In this document: piece by piece, positions 26,135 to 35,591 of the stretch
Position numbering within the stretch: the stretch's first letter is position 1
Layout of the letters: each line of letters starts with the position of its first letter
NCBI RefSeq assembly: GCF_028553785.1
Contig: NZ_CP067136.1
Coordinates: 1,956,001-2,020,000, forward strand
Origin: Paracoccus fistulariae
GTDB lineage: Bacteria; Pseudomonadota; Alphaproteobacteria; Rhodobacterales; Rhodobacteraceae
Direction of reading: 5' to 3'
DNA: 64,000 bases
Position numbers and translations under genes: made by a program
The notes under the pieces: generated by a model
What the model was told of the DNA's origin: nothing
Databases searched by the model: none
What the model saw: only the letters and a program-made list of their open reading frames with translations

Positions 26135-27427
26135 TCAGCGCTTGGCAATATCGACGTAATCGCGCTTGTCGCTGCCGATATACAGCTGACGCGGGCGACC
26201 GATCTTGTTCTGCGGATCGGCGATCATTTCCTTCCATTGCGAGATCCAGCCAACCGTGCGCGACAGCGCAAAGATCGGCGTGAACATCGAGGTCGGGAAG
26301 CCCATCGCCGACAGGATGATGCCGGAATAGAAATCGACATTCGGATACAGCCTGCGCTCGACGAAATATTCGTCCTCCAGCGCGATCTTTTCCAGTTCCT
26401 TGGCGACCTGCAGCGTCGGGTTGTTCTCGATCCCCAGCAGATCCAGAACCTCGTCGGCCGATTCCTTCATCACCCGAGCGCGCGGATCGAAATTCTTGTA
26501 GACGCGATGGCCAAAGCCCATCAGGCGGAACGGATCTTCCTTGTCCTTGGCGCGCTTGATATATTCCGGGATCTGATCGACCGAGCCGATCTCTTGCAGC
26601 ATTTCCAGCGCCGCCTGGTTCGCACCGCCATGCGCAGGACCCCAGAGACAGGCGATCCCGGCAGCGATACAGGCGAAGGGATTGGCCCCCGACGACCCCG
26701 CCAGACGCACGGTCGAGGTCGAGGCATTCTGTTCGTGATCGGCATGCAGGGTAAAGATCCGGTCCATCGCCTTGGCCAGCGCCGGATCGACCGAATATTT
26801 CTCGGCCGGGACCGAGAAGCACATGTGCAGGAAGTTCGAGGCGTAATCCAGATCGTTCTGCGGATAGACGAAGGGCTGACCGATCGAATATTTATAGGCC
26901 ATGGCCGCAATCGTCGGCAGTTTTGCGATCAGGCGGATCGAGGCCACCTCGCGCTGCCACGGATCCGCGATATCGGTCGAATCCGGGTAGAAGGCCGACA
27001 TGGCGCCTACAACGCCCACCATCGTCGCCATCGGATGCGCATCGCGGCGGAAACCACGGAAGAAATTGTGCATCTGTTCATGCACCATGGTGTGACGCGT
27101 CACGCGGGTGCGGAAATCGTTCATCTGCTCTTCGCTGGGCAGTTCGCCGTACAGCAGCAGATAGCAGACTTCCAGATAGTTCGATTTTTCGGCAAGCTGC
27201 TCGATCGGATAGCCGCGATACCACAGTTCGCCCTTGTCACCATCGATATAGGTGATCGTCGAGTCGCAGCTGGCGGTCGAGGTGAAACCGGGATCATAGG
27301 TAAAGACGTCCGCCTGACCATAGAGCTTGCGGATGTCCAGAACATCCGGGCCTGCGGTCGGGCTGAGAATCGGCAGCTCGTATTCGGCTTCATTCAAAAC
27401 TAGCTTGGCGGATTTAGCGTCGGCCAT
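26135..27427 (-). CDS. gltA: Citrate synthase (type II, hexameric length)
   Basis: This 430-residue enzyme condenses oxaloacetate and acetyl-CoA at the entry of the TCA cycle. Active-site segments are '[20 protein letters not shown]' (His), '[15 protein letters not shown]' (His) and '[19 protein letters not shown]' (His/Arg), with the catalytic Asp further on. The N-terminal beta-rich extension ('[20 protein letters not shown]') and length match the Gram-negative NADH-sensitive type. The ATG giving '[11 protein letters not shown]' was chosen with GGAAAGGACGT before it. gltX lies upstream on the same strand, in the widespread alphaproteobacterial order comEC/gltX/gltA. Confidence 0.97.
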   Translation of the reverse strand: MADAKSAKLVLNEAEYELPILSPTAGPDVLDIRKLYGQADVFTYDPGFTSTASCDSTITYIDGDKGELWYRGYPIEQLAEKSNYLEVCYLLLYGELPSEEQMNDFRTRVTRHTMVHEQMHNFFRGFRRDAHPMATMVGVVGAMSAFYPDSTDIADPWQREVASIRLIAKLPTIAAMAYKYSIGQPFVYPQNDLDYASNFLHMCFSVPAEKYSVDPALAKAMDRIFTLHADHEQNASTSTVRLAGSSGANPFACIAAGIACLWGPAHGGANQAALEMLQEIGSVDQIPEYIKRAKDKEDPFRLMGFGHRVYKNFDPRARVMKESADEVLDLLGIENNPTLQVAKELEKIALEDEYFVERRLYPNVDFYSGIILSAMGFPTSMFTPIFALSRTVGWISQWKEMIADPQNKIGRPRQLYIGSDKRDYVDIAKR

Positions 27428-27504
27428 ACAACGTCCTTTCCGGGCTGGGCCGGATCGCCCTAACACTTTGGCTAGAAAGCAACCCTGGCATGTGAGGGCA
27501 GGCT

Positions 27505-28902
27505 TCAGCCTGCCAATTCGGTTTGATCCTGCAGCCGGGCCAGCGATTCGTCGCGACCAAGCGCCGTCATCATGTCAAACACGCTGGGCGTTGCCGTGCG
27601 GCCGGCCAATGCGGCGCGCAAAGGCCCCGCGATCTTGCCCAATCCGACGCCATTTTCCTCGGCAACCTGCTTGGCAGCCTGCTCCAGCTCGTCTCGTGAC
27701 CAGCTACCATGCTGCACCGCGGCAGTCAATGATTTCAGCATACCACGGGATACCGTATCCAAGGCTTTTGATGCTTTTTCATCGATATCGACGGGCCGCG
27801 CAATCATCGCGAAGCGCCCCTGTTCCAGCAATTGCGGCAGCGTCTTTGCCTTTTCCTTCAGCACCGGCAAGGCCGCCGAAAGACGCTCTTTTTGCAGTTC
27901 TGTCAAAGGTTTCTGGTCCGTCTCGGCAAGAAAGCGATCCAGTTCGGCCATCAATGCGTCATCCGGCATCAGGCCGATATGGTAGCCGCTGACATGTTCC
28001 AGCTTCTTGAAATCCAGCCGCGCGGGCGCCTTGCCAATCCCCGGCAGATCGAACCACTCACGCGCCTGTTCATCGCTGAAAAGTTCGTCATCGCCGTGGC
28101 TCCAGCCCAGACGCGCCAGATAATTCCGCATCGCAGCAGCAGGATAACCAAGCGCCGCGAATTCGTGCAGACCGACAGCGCCATGGCGTTTCGACAATTT
28201 CTTGCCATCCTCGCCATGAATCAACGGGATATGCGCATAGACCGGCGCGGGCCAGCCCATCGCGTCATAGATCTGCAACTGCCGCGCCGCATTGGTCAGG
28301 TGGTCATCGCCGCGAATGACATGGGTGACGCCCATATCGTGGTCGTCCACAACCACCGCCAGCATATAGACCGGCGTGCCATCGCTGCGCAGCAGGACCA
28401 TGTCGTCCAGCTGATCATTGGCAATGCGGACCTCGCCCTGAACAAGATCCTTGATCACGGTTTCACCGCTGCGCGGCGCCTTCAGGCGGATCGCATAGGG
28501 ACCGTCGGGCAATTCCGTCGCGTCGCGCCAGGGGCTCTGGAAGGGCTGCCGGGGATGCTCTTCGCGCCAGGCTGCGATTTCCTCGGCCGTGGAAAAGCAC
28601 TTATAGGCATTGCCCTGCGCCAGCATCTGGCGCGCGACTTCGGCATGGCGGTCGGCGCGGGAAAACTGGCTGACGGGCTCTTCATCCCAATCCAGCCCCA
28701 GCCATTCCAGCCCTTTCAGCAGCGCCTCGGTCGCCTCCTCGGTCGAGCGTGCGCGGTCGGTATCCTCGATCCGCAGCAGGAATTTTCCACCACGGCCGCG
28801 GGCATAAAGCCAGTTGAACAGGGCTGTGCGCGCGCCGCCGATATGCAGATAGCCAGTCGGCGAGGGCGCAAAGCGGGTCACGATCGGTGCGTTTTCTGAC
28901 AT
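27505..28902 (-). CDS. gltX: Glutamyl-tRNA synthetase
   Basis: This 465-residue class I synthetase charges tRNA-Glu. '[20 protein letters not shown]' holds the HIGH motif near residue 22 and '[14 protein letters not shown]' the KMSKS equivalent. The C-terminal anticodon-binding domain covers the last ~150 residues. Alphaproteobacteria often use GltX to charge tRNA-Gln as well, followed by amidation by GatCAB; sequence alone does not decide this. Divergent from comEC with about 108 bases between start codons. Confidence 0.97.
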   Translation of the reverse strand: MSENAPIVTRFAPSPTGYLHIGGARTALFNWLYARGRGGKFLLRIEDTDRARSTEEATEALLKGLEWLGLDWDEEPVSQFSRADRHAEVARQMLAQGNAYKCFSTAEEIAAWREEHPRQPFQSPWRDATELPDGPYAIRLKAPRSGETVIKDLVQGEVRIANDQLDDMVLLRSDGTPVYMLAVVVDDHDMGVTHVIRGDDHLTNAARQLQIYDAMGWPAPVYAHIPLIHGEDGKKLSKRHGAVGLHEFAALGYPAAAMRNYLARLGWSHGDDELFSDEQAREWFDLPGIGKAPARLDFKKLEHVSGYHIGLMPDDALMAELDRFLAETDQKPLTELQKERLSAALPVLKEKAKTLPQLLEQGRFAMIARPVDIDEKASKALDTVSRGMLKSLTAAVQHGSWSRDELEQAAKQVAEENGVGLGKIAGPLRAALAGRTATPSVFDMMTALGRDESLARLQDQTELAG

Positions 28903-29010
28903 GATGGCCTTCTGATTTTCGCGGAAAGGCAGGACGCGTTAACACTTTGGTAAGCGCGCCGTGCCACCTTTGTGGTGAAGAGATAAAGAAGCAGCCGCGA
29001 AAGGACAAGA

Positions 29011-31230
29011 ATGGCCGCCACGTCCGGCCTGATTCCAGCCAATCCAGCGCCAAGCAGTCAGGCGGTCCTGCCGGGTTTTGCTCCTTCCCGGGTCAGGGCG
29101 CCGAAACATGCGACCGCGCGACCTGCCCGCCCGGCTGCTGCAAGCCGGGCGGGCCTGTTCACCTGGGTGCCGGTCTGCCTTGCCGTCGGGATCAGCGGCT
29201 GGTTCGAGGTCTCTGGTCAGATCACGGCGGCCGGTTGGGTGGCGCTGATCGCGATGGGCCTGTGCGGCCTTGTTGTGGCACGGATGGCGACGGGATTGGC
29301 CGAAGGTGGTCGCCTGGGCTGGCAGGCGGCGGATGCGATGCGGCTTGGCGGACTGGCGCTGGCGCTGGCCGTTACCGGTGCCGGGCTGGCCGAGACGCGG
29401 TCCCGGATGGTCGCCGCACCGGTGCTGGAATGGCGTTATTACGGCCCGGTCGAGGGCCGGGTGGTCGAGATCGACCGATCCGCCCGTGACCGCATCCGCC
29501 TGACGCTGGATCAGGTCATCCTGCGCGATTTTGCCCCAGAGCGGAGCCCGAAACGGGTACGGCTGTCGCTGATGGACCGCGCCGCGCAGGATATTCCGCC
29601 ACTGGGCCAGCGGGTCATGCTGACCGGGCATCTGGGCCCGCCGCCCGGCCCGGCCTCGCCCGACAGCTTCGATTTCCGCCGCATGGCCTGGTTTCAGTCG
29701 CTGGGCGCGGTGGGCTATGCCCGCACCCCGATCATGGCCGTGACCGCGCCCGAAGGCGGTGCCTGGCAGATGCATCGGTTGCGCATGGCGATCAGCGCAG
29801 CGATCCAGCAGCGGATCGGCGGGCAAGAGGGCGCCGTCGCTGCCGCCCTGATGACCGGCGACCGTTCCGGCATCGAAGAGGCCACGAATGAGGTCATGCG
29901 CGCCTCGAACCTCTATCACATCATCTCGATTTCCGGCCTGCATATGAGCATGCTGGCGGGTTTCGTCTATACCTCGCTGCGGCTGGCGCTGGTGCTGGCA
30001 CAGGGTCTTGGCGCGCGGATCCCGCTGACCACGCATAAGATGGCGGCGTCAGGGGCGCTGTGCGCGGCGGCGGCCTATCTGTGGCTGTCAGGCGGCGGTG
30101 TCGCGACCGAGCGTGCCTTTGTCATGGTCGCGGTGATGCTGGTCGCGATTCTGGTGGATCAGCGCGCAATTTCGCTGCGCACGGTCGCGCTGGCCGCGAC
30201 GATCATCCTGATCTACAGCCCCGAAGCCCTGACCAGCCCCGGCTTTCAGATGAGCTTTGCCGCCACCATCGCCCTCATACTGGTCTATGGCCCCTGGGCA
30301 CGGATCAGCCCGCATATCCCCTTCTGGCTCAGGCCGGTGGCCATCCTTCTGTTGTCGTCGCTGGTGGCCTCTGTCGCCACCTCGCCGATTGCGGCAGCGC
30401 ATTTCAACCGCATGGCGCAATACGGCCTGCTGGCCAATCTGCTGACCGTGCCGATCATGGGCGCGCTGGTCATGCCCGCTGGCGTCATTGCCGCGATCCT
30501 GGGCCCTGTCGGGCTGGCGGGACCGGCCCTGTGGGTCATGGGGTTGGGCACGAAATGGATGCTGCTGGTAGCCGATTATGTGGCTGGGCTGCACGGATCG
30601 GTGACGGCGATTCCCCTGCCGCCGCCTCCGGTGGTGCCGCTGCTGTGCTTCGGCGCGACGCTGATGGTGCTATCCTGGCGCAGCGGCGCTTTGCGGGCGC
30701 AAAAAACCACACCGATGCTGGGGGTCAGCATCGGGGCGGCGATGGTCGTCATGGCGGGCGGGCTGTGGATCGGCGCGACGCGGCCCCTTCTGCTGATCTC
30801 GCAGGCGGGCGACGCGGTCGGGCTGATGACGGCGGGGGGGCGCGCCATGTCCAAACCCTCGGGCGGCGCCTTCGCGGTCAAGAACTGGCTGGATGAAGAT
30901 GGCGATGTCGCAAGCCAGGAACAGGCGGCCGCGCGCCCTGCCTGGCAAGGGGATCGCCGCGACCGTCAGGCTGATTTGCCCAATGGCTGGAAGGTGGCGC
31001 ATTTCACCGGCAAGGGATCCGGTCAGCGCGCCTTGCCCGCCTGCCAGCCCGGGCGCATTGTCATCGTGTCTGAACGGGTCGATCTGCGCGACCCACCCTG
31101 CCTTCTGTTCGATGAGTCACGTCTGCGCCGCAGCGGCGCGGTCGCCATTGATTTCGCAGAGGGTCGTCCCATCGTCACGACCACGGCAGAGAAACGACCA
31201 CCGCCGGGTGTGAAGACAGTGACGCGCTGA
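29011..31230 (+). CDS. ComEC/Rec2-family DNA-uptake channel protein with degenerate C-terminal domain
   Basis: This 739-residue membrane protein shows the family core: DUF4131-like N-terminal helices, an OB-fold-like periplasmic part ('GRVVEIDRSARDRIRLTLDQ'), and the competence core with 'LMTGDRSGIEEATNEVMRAS' and 'LYHIISISGLHMSMLAGFVY'. In Gram-positive bacteria this family passes single-stranded DNA across the inner membrane. After the last helix ('IGATRPLLLISQAGDAVGLM') about 150 residues remain, at the position of the metallo-beta-lactamase domain of full-length ComEC, but no HxHxDH motif is present. The start ATG follows an AAAGGA ribosome-binding site. The terminator hairpin downstream separates it from the convergent aminotransferase gene. 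Confidence 0.88.
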   Translation: MAATSGLIPANPAPSSQAVLPGFAPSRVRAPKHATARPARPAAASRAGLFTWVPVCLAVGISGWFEVSGQITAAGWVALIAMGLCGLVVARMATGLAEGGRLGWQAADAMRLGGLALALAVTGAGLAETRSRMVAAPVLEWRYYGPVEGRVVEIDRSARDRIRLTLDQVILRDFAPERSPKRVRLSLMDRAAQDIPPLGQRVMLTGHLGPPPGPASPDSFDFRRMAWFQSLGAVGYARTPIMAVTAPEGGAWQMHRLRMAISAAIQQRIGGQEGAVAAALMTGDRSGIEEATNEVMRASNLYHIISISGLHMSMLAGFVYTSLRLALVLAQGLGARIPLTTHKMAASGALCAAAAYLWLSGGGVATERAFVMVAVMLVAILVDQRAISLRTVALAATIILIYSPEALTSPGFQMSFAATIALILVYGPWARISPHIPFWLRPVAILLLSSLVASVATSPIAAAHFNRMAQYGLLANLLTVPIMGALVMPAGVIAAILGPVGLAGPALWVMGLGTKWMLLVADYVAGLHGSVTAIPLPPPPVVPLLCFGATLMVLSWRSGALRAQKTTPMLGVSIGAAMVVMAGGLWIGATRPLLLISQAGDAVGLMTAGGRAMSKPSGGAFAVKNWLDEDGDVASQEQAAARPAWQGDRRDRQADLPNGWKVAHFTGKGSGQRALPACQPGRIVIVSERVDLRDPPCLLFDESRLRRSGAVAIDFAEGRPIVTTTAEKRPPPGVKTVTR

Positions 31231-31280
31231 GGCGCGGCAAAGGCTGCCGACGACAGGGGGCCACCGGGCAGGGCAGGGAA

Positions 31281-31309
31281 AATCTGGCGCAACAGCATTG
31301 CGCCAGATT
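31281..31309 (-). terminator. Twelve-pair hairpin between comEC and the aminotransferase gene
   Basis: AATCTGGCGCAA, loop CAGCA, TTGCGCCAGATT make a perfect 12-pair inverted repeat. On the minus strand it is followed by TTCCCT after the terminal TT, giving a short U-rich end, so it best serves the aminotransferase gene. It may also stop transcription from comEC. Confidence 0.75.
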
Positions 31310-31339
31310 CCAAAAAAGGCGGATCAACCGGCCATCCGA

Positions 31340-32704
31340 TCAGGCGACTTCGGCAAAGACCTTGTTCAGCGCCTGTTCCAGCTTTTCGAACATCTCATCC
31401 ATCTGCTCTTCGGTCAGGATGAAGGGCGGGCACAGCACGATGGACTGACCCAGAGGACGGCAGATCAGGCCCAGATCGGTGCAGGTATTGGCGATCCGTT
31501 CGCTGACCGACAGGCTGCCATCGAAGGGCGTCTTGGTCGCCTTGTCCTTTACAGCCTCCAGCGCCCACATGAAGCCGATGCCACGCAACTCGCCGATATT
31601 GTCGCTGCGATCCATGATGGCGCGGAGACCGGCCTCAAGCCGGGGCGCCAGCCGCTTGACGTTCTCGGCCAGCCCGTCATTCATCACCACGTCTATGGCC
31701 TTGAGGGCAATGGCGCAGCCGACCGGATGGCCCGAGGCGGTGAAGCCATGCGGGAATTCCTCGATCTTCTCGACGGCGGCCTGCACGCGATCCGCAAGTT
31801 CCGGCCCCAGGATCACCGCGCCCATCGGGAACAGCCCGGCTGTCAGGTTCTTGGAACTGATGATGGCATCGGGGGTAAAGCCATAGGTCTCGCAGCCCCA
31901 AGTGTTGCCGGTGCGGCCGAAGCCGCAGATCACCTCGTCCGAGATCAGCGGAATGTCGTATTTCTTCAGGATCGGCGCGATGGCCTGGAAATAACCCTTG
32001 GACGGCGGAATCACCCCGCCCGCGCCCATCACCGGCTCGGCAAAGAAGCCCGCGATGGTGTCGGCGCCCTCGCGCTTGATGGTGTCTTCAAGCTCGGCGG
32101 CCAGACGGGCGGTGAACTCTTCCTCGGTCTCGCCCTCTTCGCCAAAGCGCCAGTAATGCGGGCAGGTCAGATGGATGAACCCTTCCAGAGGCAGGCCGAA
32201 CACCTCGTTATAGGGTTTGCCGGTCATGCTGGCCGAGACGGCGGTCACGCCGTGATAGGCGTTCCAGCGCGTCAGGATCTTCCGACGCTTGGGATTATCC
32301 TCACTGGCATGCAGGAACCACAGCATCTTGACCATGGTGTCATTCGCCTCGGACCCCGAATTGGTATAGAAGACCCGGCCACGCTCGAAAGGTGAAACCT
32401 CGACCAGCTTTTCCGACAGCAGGACAGTCTGATCCGACATCCGCCCGAAAAAGGCGTGATAGCCCGGAAAGCGGTCATATTGCGCCTTGGCGGCCTCGGC
32501 CAAGGGCTTGTTGTCGAAACCCGCGACCATGTTCCACAGGCCGGAATTGGCATCCAGATAGCGCTTGCCATTCACGTCGAAGATATAGGGCCCTTCGCCA
32601 TGGGTCACGATCACCGCGCCGCGTTCATGGACGCTGGGCAGGTCGGTGAACCCGTAAAGGGACGATTCATCTGCGCGGGCTTCCCAGCTTTGCGGGGTTG
32701 TCAT
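31340..32704 (-). CDS. Class III PLP-dependent omega-aminotransferase
   Basis: This 454-residue fold-type I enzyme moves amino groups between an amine or omega-amino acid and a keto acid. The PLP lysine is Lys285 in 'DAIISSKNLTAGLFPMG', the cofactor-ring Asp is Asp256 in 'LISDEVICGFGRTG', and 'YTNSGSEANDTMVKML' binds the phosphate. From memory, it is very similar along its whole length to the structurally known omega-transaminase of Paracoccus denitrificans, with the lysine at the same number. The second of two nearby ATGs was chosen because GGAGG lies seven bases before it but only one base before the first. The physiological substrate (beta-alanine, a polyamine or another amine) is not decided by context. 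Confidence 0.93.
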   Translation of the reverse strand: MTTPQSWEARADESSLYGFTDLPSVHERGAVIVTHGEGPYIFDVNGKRYLDANSGLWNMVAGFDNKPLAEAAKAQYDRFPGYHAFFGRMSDQTVLLSEKLVEVSPFERGRVFYTNSGSEANDTMVKMLWFLHASEDNPKRRKILTRWNAYHGVTAVSASMTGKPYNEVFGLPLEGFIHLTCPHYWRFGEEGETEEEFTARLAAELEDTIKREGADTIAGFFAEPVMGAGGVIPPSKGYFQAIAPILKKYDIPLISDEVICGFGRTGNTWGCETYGFTPDAIISSKNLTAGLFPMGAVILGPELADRVQAAVEKIEEFPHGFTASGHPVGCAIALKAIDVVMNDGLAENVKRLAPRLEAGLRAIMDRSDNIGELRGIGFMWALEAVKDKATKTPFDGSLSVSERIANTCTDLGLICRPLGQSIVLCPPFILTEEQMDEMFEKLEQALNKVFAEVA

Positions 32705-32772
32705 AGGCATGCCTCCAATAGACTGATTTGCAACACGCTAGCGCCGCCGCGATGCGCGTTCAATGGTCGTGA

Positions 32773-33111
32773 TCAGGGCTGCAGCAGGCCGATCTCTTTC
32801 AGCGCTGCCTCGATCCCGGCAGAGGATCCGCCCTTCACCTCGGATACCAGCGCGTCGAAACGCTGCCGCAAGGCGTCCTTCTCGGCGCCCTTGCAATCGT
32901 TCCACGGACGACCCTGCAGCGCCATCTGCAGCACGTAATAGCCGATGAAATGCGGCCGCTCGCCCGCCAGCAGCAGCGCGCGATAGGCCTCATGCGCGCC
33001 CAGTGCGCGAAGGGTTGCGGCATCGGGAATGCCCGCCGCGATCAGCGACCGCGCCGTTGCCGGGCCGATATTGTTGATCGAGACCAGATCCGTTCCCATC
33101 TCAGCCGACAT
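32773..33111 (-). CDS. TfoX/Sxy C-terminal-domain protein
   Basis: This 112-residue protein matches the C-terminal TfoX domain: '[20 protein letters not shown]' followed by '[15 protein letters not shown]' is the helix-hairpin-helix-like part also seen in the DNA transformation regulator TfoX/Sxy. The N-terminal TfoX domain is absent, so a competence role cannot be assumed; stand-alone C-domains are widespread in alphaproteobacteria and their function is not established to my knowledge. It lies about 70 bases from the start of the aminotransferase gene on the same strand and is divergent from miaB. Confidence 0.85.
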   Translation of the reverse strand: MSAEMGTDLVSINNIGPATARSLIAAGIPDAATLRALGAHEAYRALLLAGERPHFIGYYVLQMALQGRPWNDCKGAEKDALRQRFDALVSEVKGGSSAGIEAALKEIGLLQP

Positions 33112-33175
33112 GCCCCCACCTTTCCAACAGGCCCGCTTTCATGTATCACCGCGCGAACTTCAAGGACAGCACGGC

Positions 33176-34528
33176 ATGACCGACCAAGCCAGCAAAACCG
33201 TCGAGACCTCGGACCGGGCGGCCAAAAAGCTCTTTATCAAGACCTATGGCTGCCAGATGAACGTCTATGATTCGCAGCGCATGGCCGAGGCCATGGGCGC
33301 CGAAGGCTATGTTCTGACCGAAGATCAGGCCGAGGCCGATATGGTGTTGCTGAACACCTGCCACATCCGCGAAAAGGCCGCCGAGAAGCTGTATTCCGAT
33401 CTGGGGCGTCTCAAGCCGCTCAAGGCCGAAAAGCCCGATCTGAAGATCGGTGTCGCGGGCTGCGTGGCCCAGGCCGAGGGTGAGGAAATCACCCGCCGGA
33501 TGCCGCTGGTCGATCTGGTCGTGGGACCGCAGGCCTATCACCGCCTGCCCGCCATGGTGAAGGGCGAGGCGCCCCGGATCGTCACCGACTTCCCCGAGGA
33601 AGACAAGTTCGAGCATCTGCCCCAACGCCGCGCCACCCGCCGCGCGCCCGCCGCCTTTCTGACCGTGCAAGAGGGCTGCGACAAGTTCTGCGCCTTCTGC
33701 GTCGTCCCCTATACCCGCGGGGCCGAGGTCAGCCGCCCGGTCGCCCGGATCCTGCACGAGGCCCGCGATCTGGTGGCGCGCGGCGTGCGCGAAATCACCC
33801 TGCTGGGGCAGAATGTGAATGGCTGGCATGGCGCGGGCGAGGATGGCCGGGAATGGGGTTTCGGCCGCCTGATCCGCGCCCTGGGCGAGATCGAGGGGCT
33901 GGACCGCATCCGCTATACCACCAGCCATCCCAATGACATGGCCGATGATCTGATCGAGGCGCATCGCGACGTGCCGCAGCTGATGCCTTATCTGCATCTG
34001 CCCGTTCAGTCGGGCAGCGACCGGATCCTGAAGGCGATGAACCGCAAGCATACGGCCGATCAATATCTGCGCCTGATCGACCGCATCCGCGAGGCGCGTC
34101 CCGATATCCTGCTGACCAGCGACTTCATCGTCGGCTTTCCCGGCGAAACCGATGCCGATCATGACGACACCTTGCGCCTTGTGGCCGAGGTGAATTTCGG
34201 CACCGCCTTCAGCTTCAAATACTCGCCCCGCCCCGGCACCCCCGCCTATGACCGGCCCGAGGTCGATGGCAAGATCGCCGATGCGCGACTGCAGGAATTG
34301 CAGGCGCTGCTGACCCGCCAGCAAAAGGCGGCGCAGGAAGGCATGGTCGGGCGCAGCCTTGGCGTGCTTTTCGAAAAGCCCGGACGGATCGAGGGGCAGA
34401 TGGTGGGCAAATCCGACTATCTGCATTCGGTCTTTGTCGATGCGCCCAAGGTTCAGATCGGCGATCTGCGGCAGGTCCGCATTGTCGAAAGCGCCGCGAA
34501 TTCGCTGCGGGGTGAGCTGGTGGGCTGA
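33176..34528 (+). CDS. miaB: tRNA-2-methylthio-N6-dimethylallyladenosine synthase MiaB
   Basis: This 450-residue radical-SAM methylthiotransferase adds the 2-methylthio group to i6A37 of tRNAs. The UPF0004 domain begins '[17 protein letters not shown]', the radical-SAM cluster is '[17 protein letters not shown]' (CxxxCxxC), and the C-terminal TRAM domain is present ('[16 protein letters not shown]'). The other iron-sulfur ligands of the N-terminal domain lie in '[11 protein letters not shown]' and '[10 protein letters not shown]'. The start was set at '[11 protein letters not shown]', preceded by AAGGACAGC. Upstream residues in the same frame do not match the family. Confidence 0.96.
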   Translation: MTDQASKTVETSDRAAKKLFIKTYGCQMNVYDSQRMAEAMGAEGYVLTEDQAEADMVLLNTCHIREKAAEKLYSDLGRLKPLKAEKPDLKIGVAGCVAQAEGEEITRRMPLVDLVVGPQAYHRLPAMVKGEAPRIVTDFPEEDKFEHLPQRRATRRAPAAFLTVQEGCDKFCAFCVVPYTRGAEVSRPVARILHEARDLVARGVREITLLGQNVNGWHGAGEDGREWGFGRLIRALGEIEGLDRIRYTTSHPNDMADDLIEAHRDVPQLMPYLHLPVQSGSDRILKAMNRKHTADQYLRLIDRIREARPDILLTSDFIVGFPGETDADHDDTLRLVAEVNFGTAFSFKYSPRPGTPAYDRPEVDGKIADARLQELQALLTRQQKAAQEGMVGRSLGVLFEKPGRIEGQMVGKSDYLHSVFVDAPKVQIGDLRQVRIVESAANSLRGELVG

Positions 34529-34660
34529 CGCCCCCAAACCTTCTTCTGTCCAGCCGCGACAGTCTGCCGCTTTGCGCCAGATGCGAATTGTGCTTTTCTG
34601 CTGTCAGGGGCGTTGATCGGTCCCGCACCGGAACCGACACCCAGCAGAAGGGGGGCTGTC

Positions 34661-35500
34661 ATGGCCTATAAAAGCATCCTGACGGTTTTGTCGGATCCGC
34701 GGCAATTGCCGCTGCTGGACACCGTCAGCAGATTGACCACACGTGAAGGCGGCCATCTGACCGCGCTGTGTCTGGGCGTCGATCACAGCCAGACGGGCTA
34801 TTATTTCCCCGGCGGCACGCCCTATGTGTTTCAGGAATCGCTGGATAACGCCGTCGATGAGGCGCAGGATCTGGAACGGCGCGTCCGGCAATATCTGGAA
34901 CAGAAGACCGATCTGTGCTGGTCCGCCGAATCCGCCGTGGCGCAGATCGGCGGCGTGACTAATCTGGTCGGCATGCGGGCACGCTACAGCGACCTGACGA
35001 TCCTGACGCAGCCCTATGGCGACACGGCCACCGCCGATACCGAGGCGATCACCGAAGCCGCCATGTTCGAAGGCGGCTGCCCGGTTCTGGTCCTGCCTGA
35101 CACCAAGATTCCGGCGGAGCCCGCAAAGCGTATCCTGGTCGCCTGGAACCAGTCATCCGAGGCGATGACCGCCGTGCGCCGCGCCCTGCCCTTGCTGCGT
35201 CTTGCCGAACTGGTCGAGATCACGGTGATCGATCCGGGCCGAAGCGGGGTCGAGGGGACCGAGCCGGGCGCTGCGCTGGCACGGCTGCTGACCCGCCACG
35301 GCGTCAAGACCGAGGTCGCCGTGATCGCCCGCACCGAGGCCACGATCAGCGCCCAGATCAACCGCCGCGCGCTGGATATCGACGCCGAACTGATCGTGAT
35401 GGGCGCCTATGGCCATTCCCGCTTTCGCGAGGCGATCCTGGGCGGCGCGACCCGCAGCATGCTGGAAAAGGCCAAGCTGCCGGTTTTCATGGCCCGCTGA
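34661..35500 (+). CDS. Universal stress protein with two USP domains
   Basis: This 279-residue protein is a tandem of two universal-stress-protein domains. The second ends in the nucleotide-binding loop pattern G-x2-G-x9-G ('GAYGHSRFREAILGGATRS'), suggesting ATP binding there; the first domain lacks a clear loop. A GGGGGG ribosome-binding stretch lies seven bases before the ATG. It is convergent with polA and separated from it by a hairpin. Such tandem proteins accumulate on growth arrest in other bacteria; the stress sensed here is unknown. Confidence 0.88.
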   Translation: MAYKSILTVLSDPRQLPLLDTVSRLTTREGGHLTALCLGVDHSQTGYYFPGGTPYVFQESLDNAVDEAQDLERRVRQYLEQKTDLCWSAESAVAQIGGVTNLVGMRARYSDLTILTQPYGDTATADTEAITEAAMFEGGCPVLVLPDTKIPAEPAKRILVAWNQSSEAMTAVRRALPLLRLAELVEITVIDPGRSGVEGTEPGAALARLLTRHGVKTEVAVIARTEATISAQINRRALDIDAELIVMGAYGHSRFREAILGGATRSMLEKAKLPVFMAR

Positions 35501-35522
35501 GCCCCGGCGAGATCGCATGAAG

Positions 35523-35546
35523 AAGGGCCGCGCGGTGCGGCCCTTT
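35523..35546 (+). terminator. Hairpin between the universal stress gene and polA
   Basis: AAGGGCCGC, loop GCGGT, GCGGCCCTT form a nine-pair stem followed by TTGCGG on the plus strand. It lies about 20 bases after the universal stress protein stop and about 45 bases from the polA stop on the opposite strand; it may serve both. Confidence 0.65.
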
Positions 35547-35591
35547 GCGGTCTGTGGCTGAACGCCTGCAAGCGCGTGGCCGGATGGGCCG

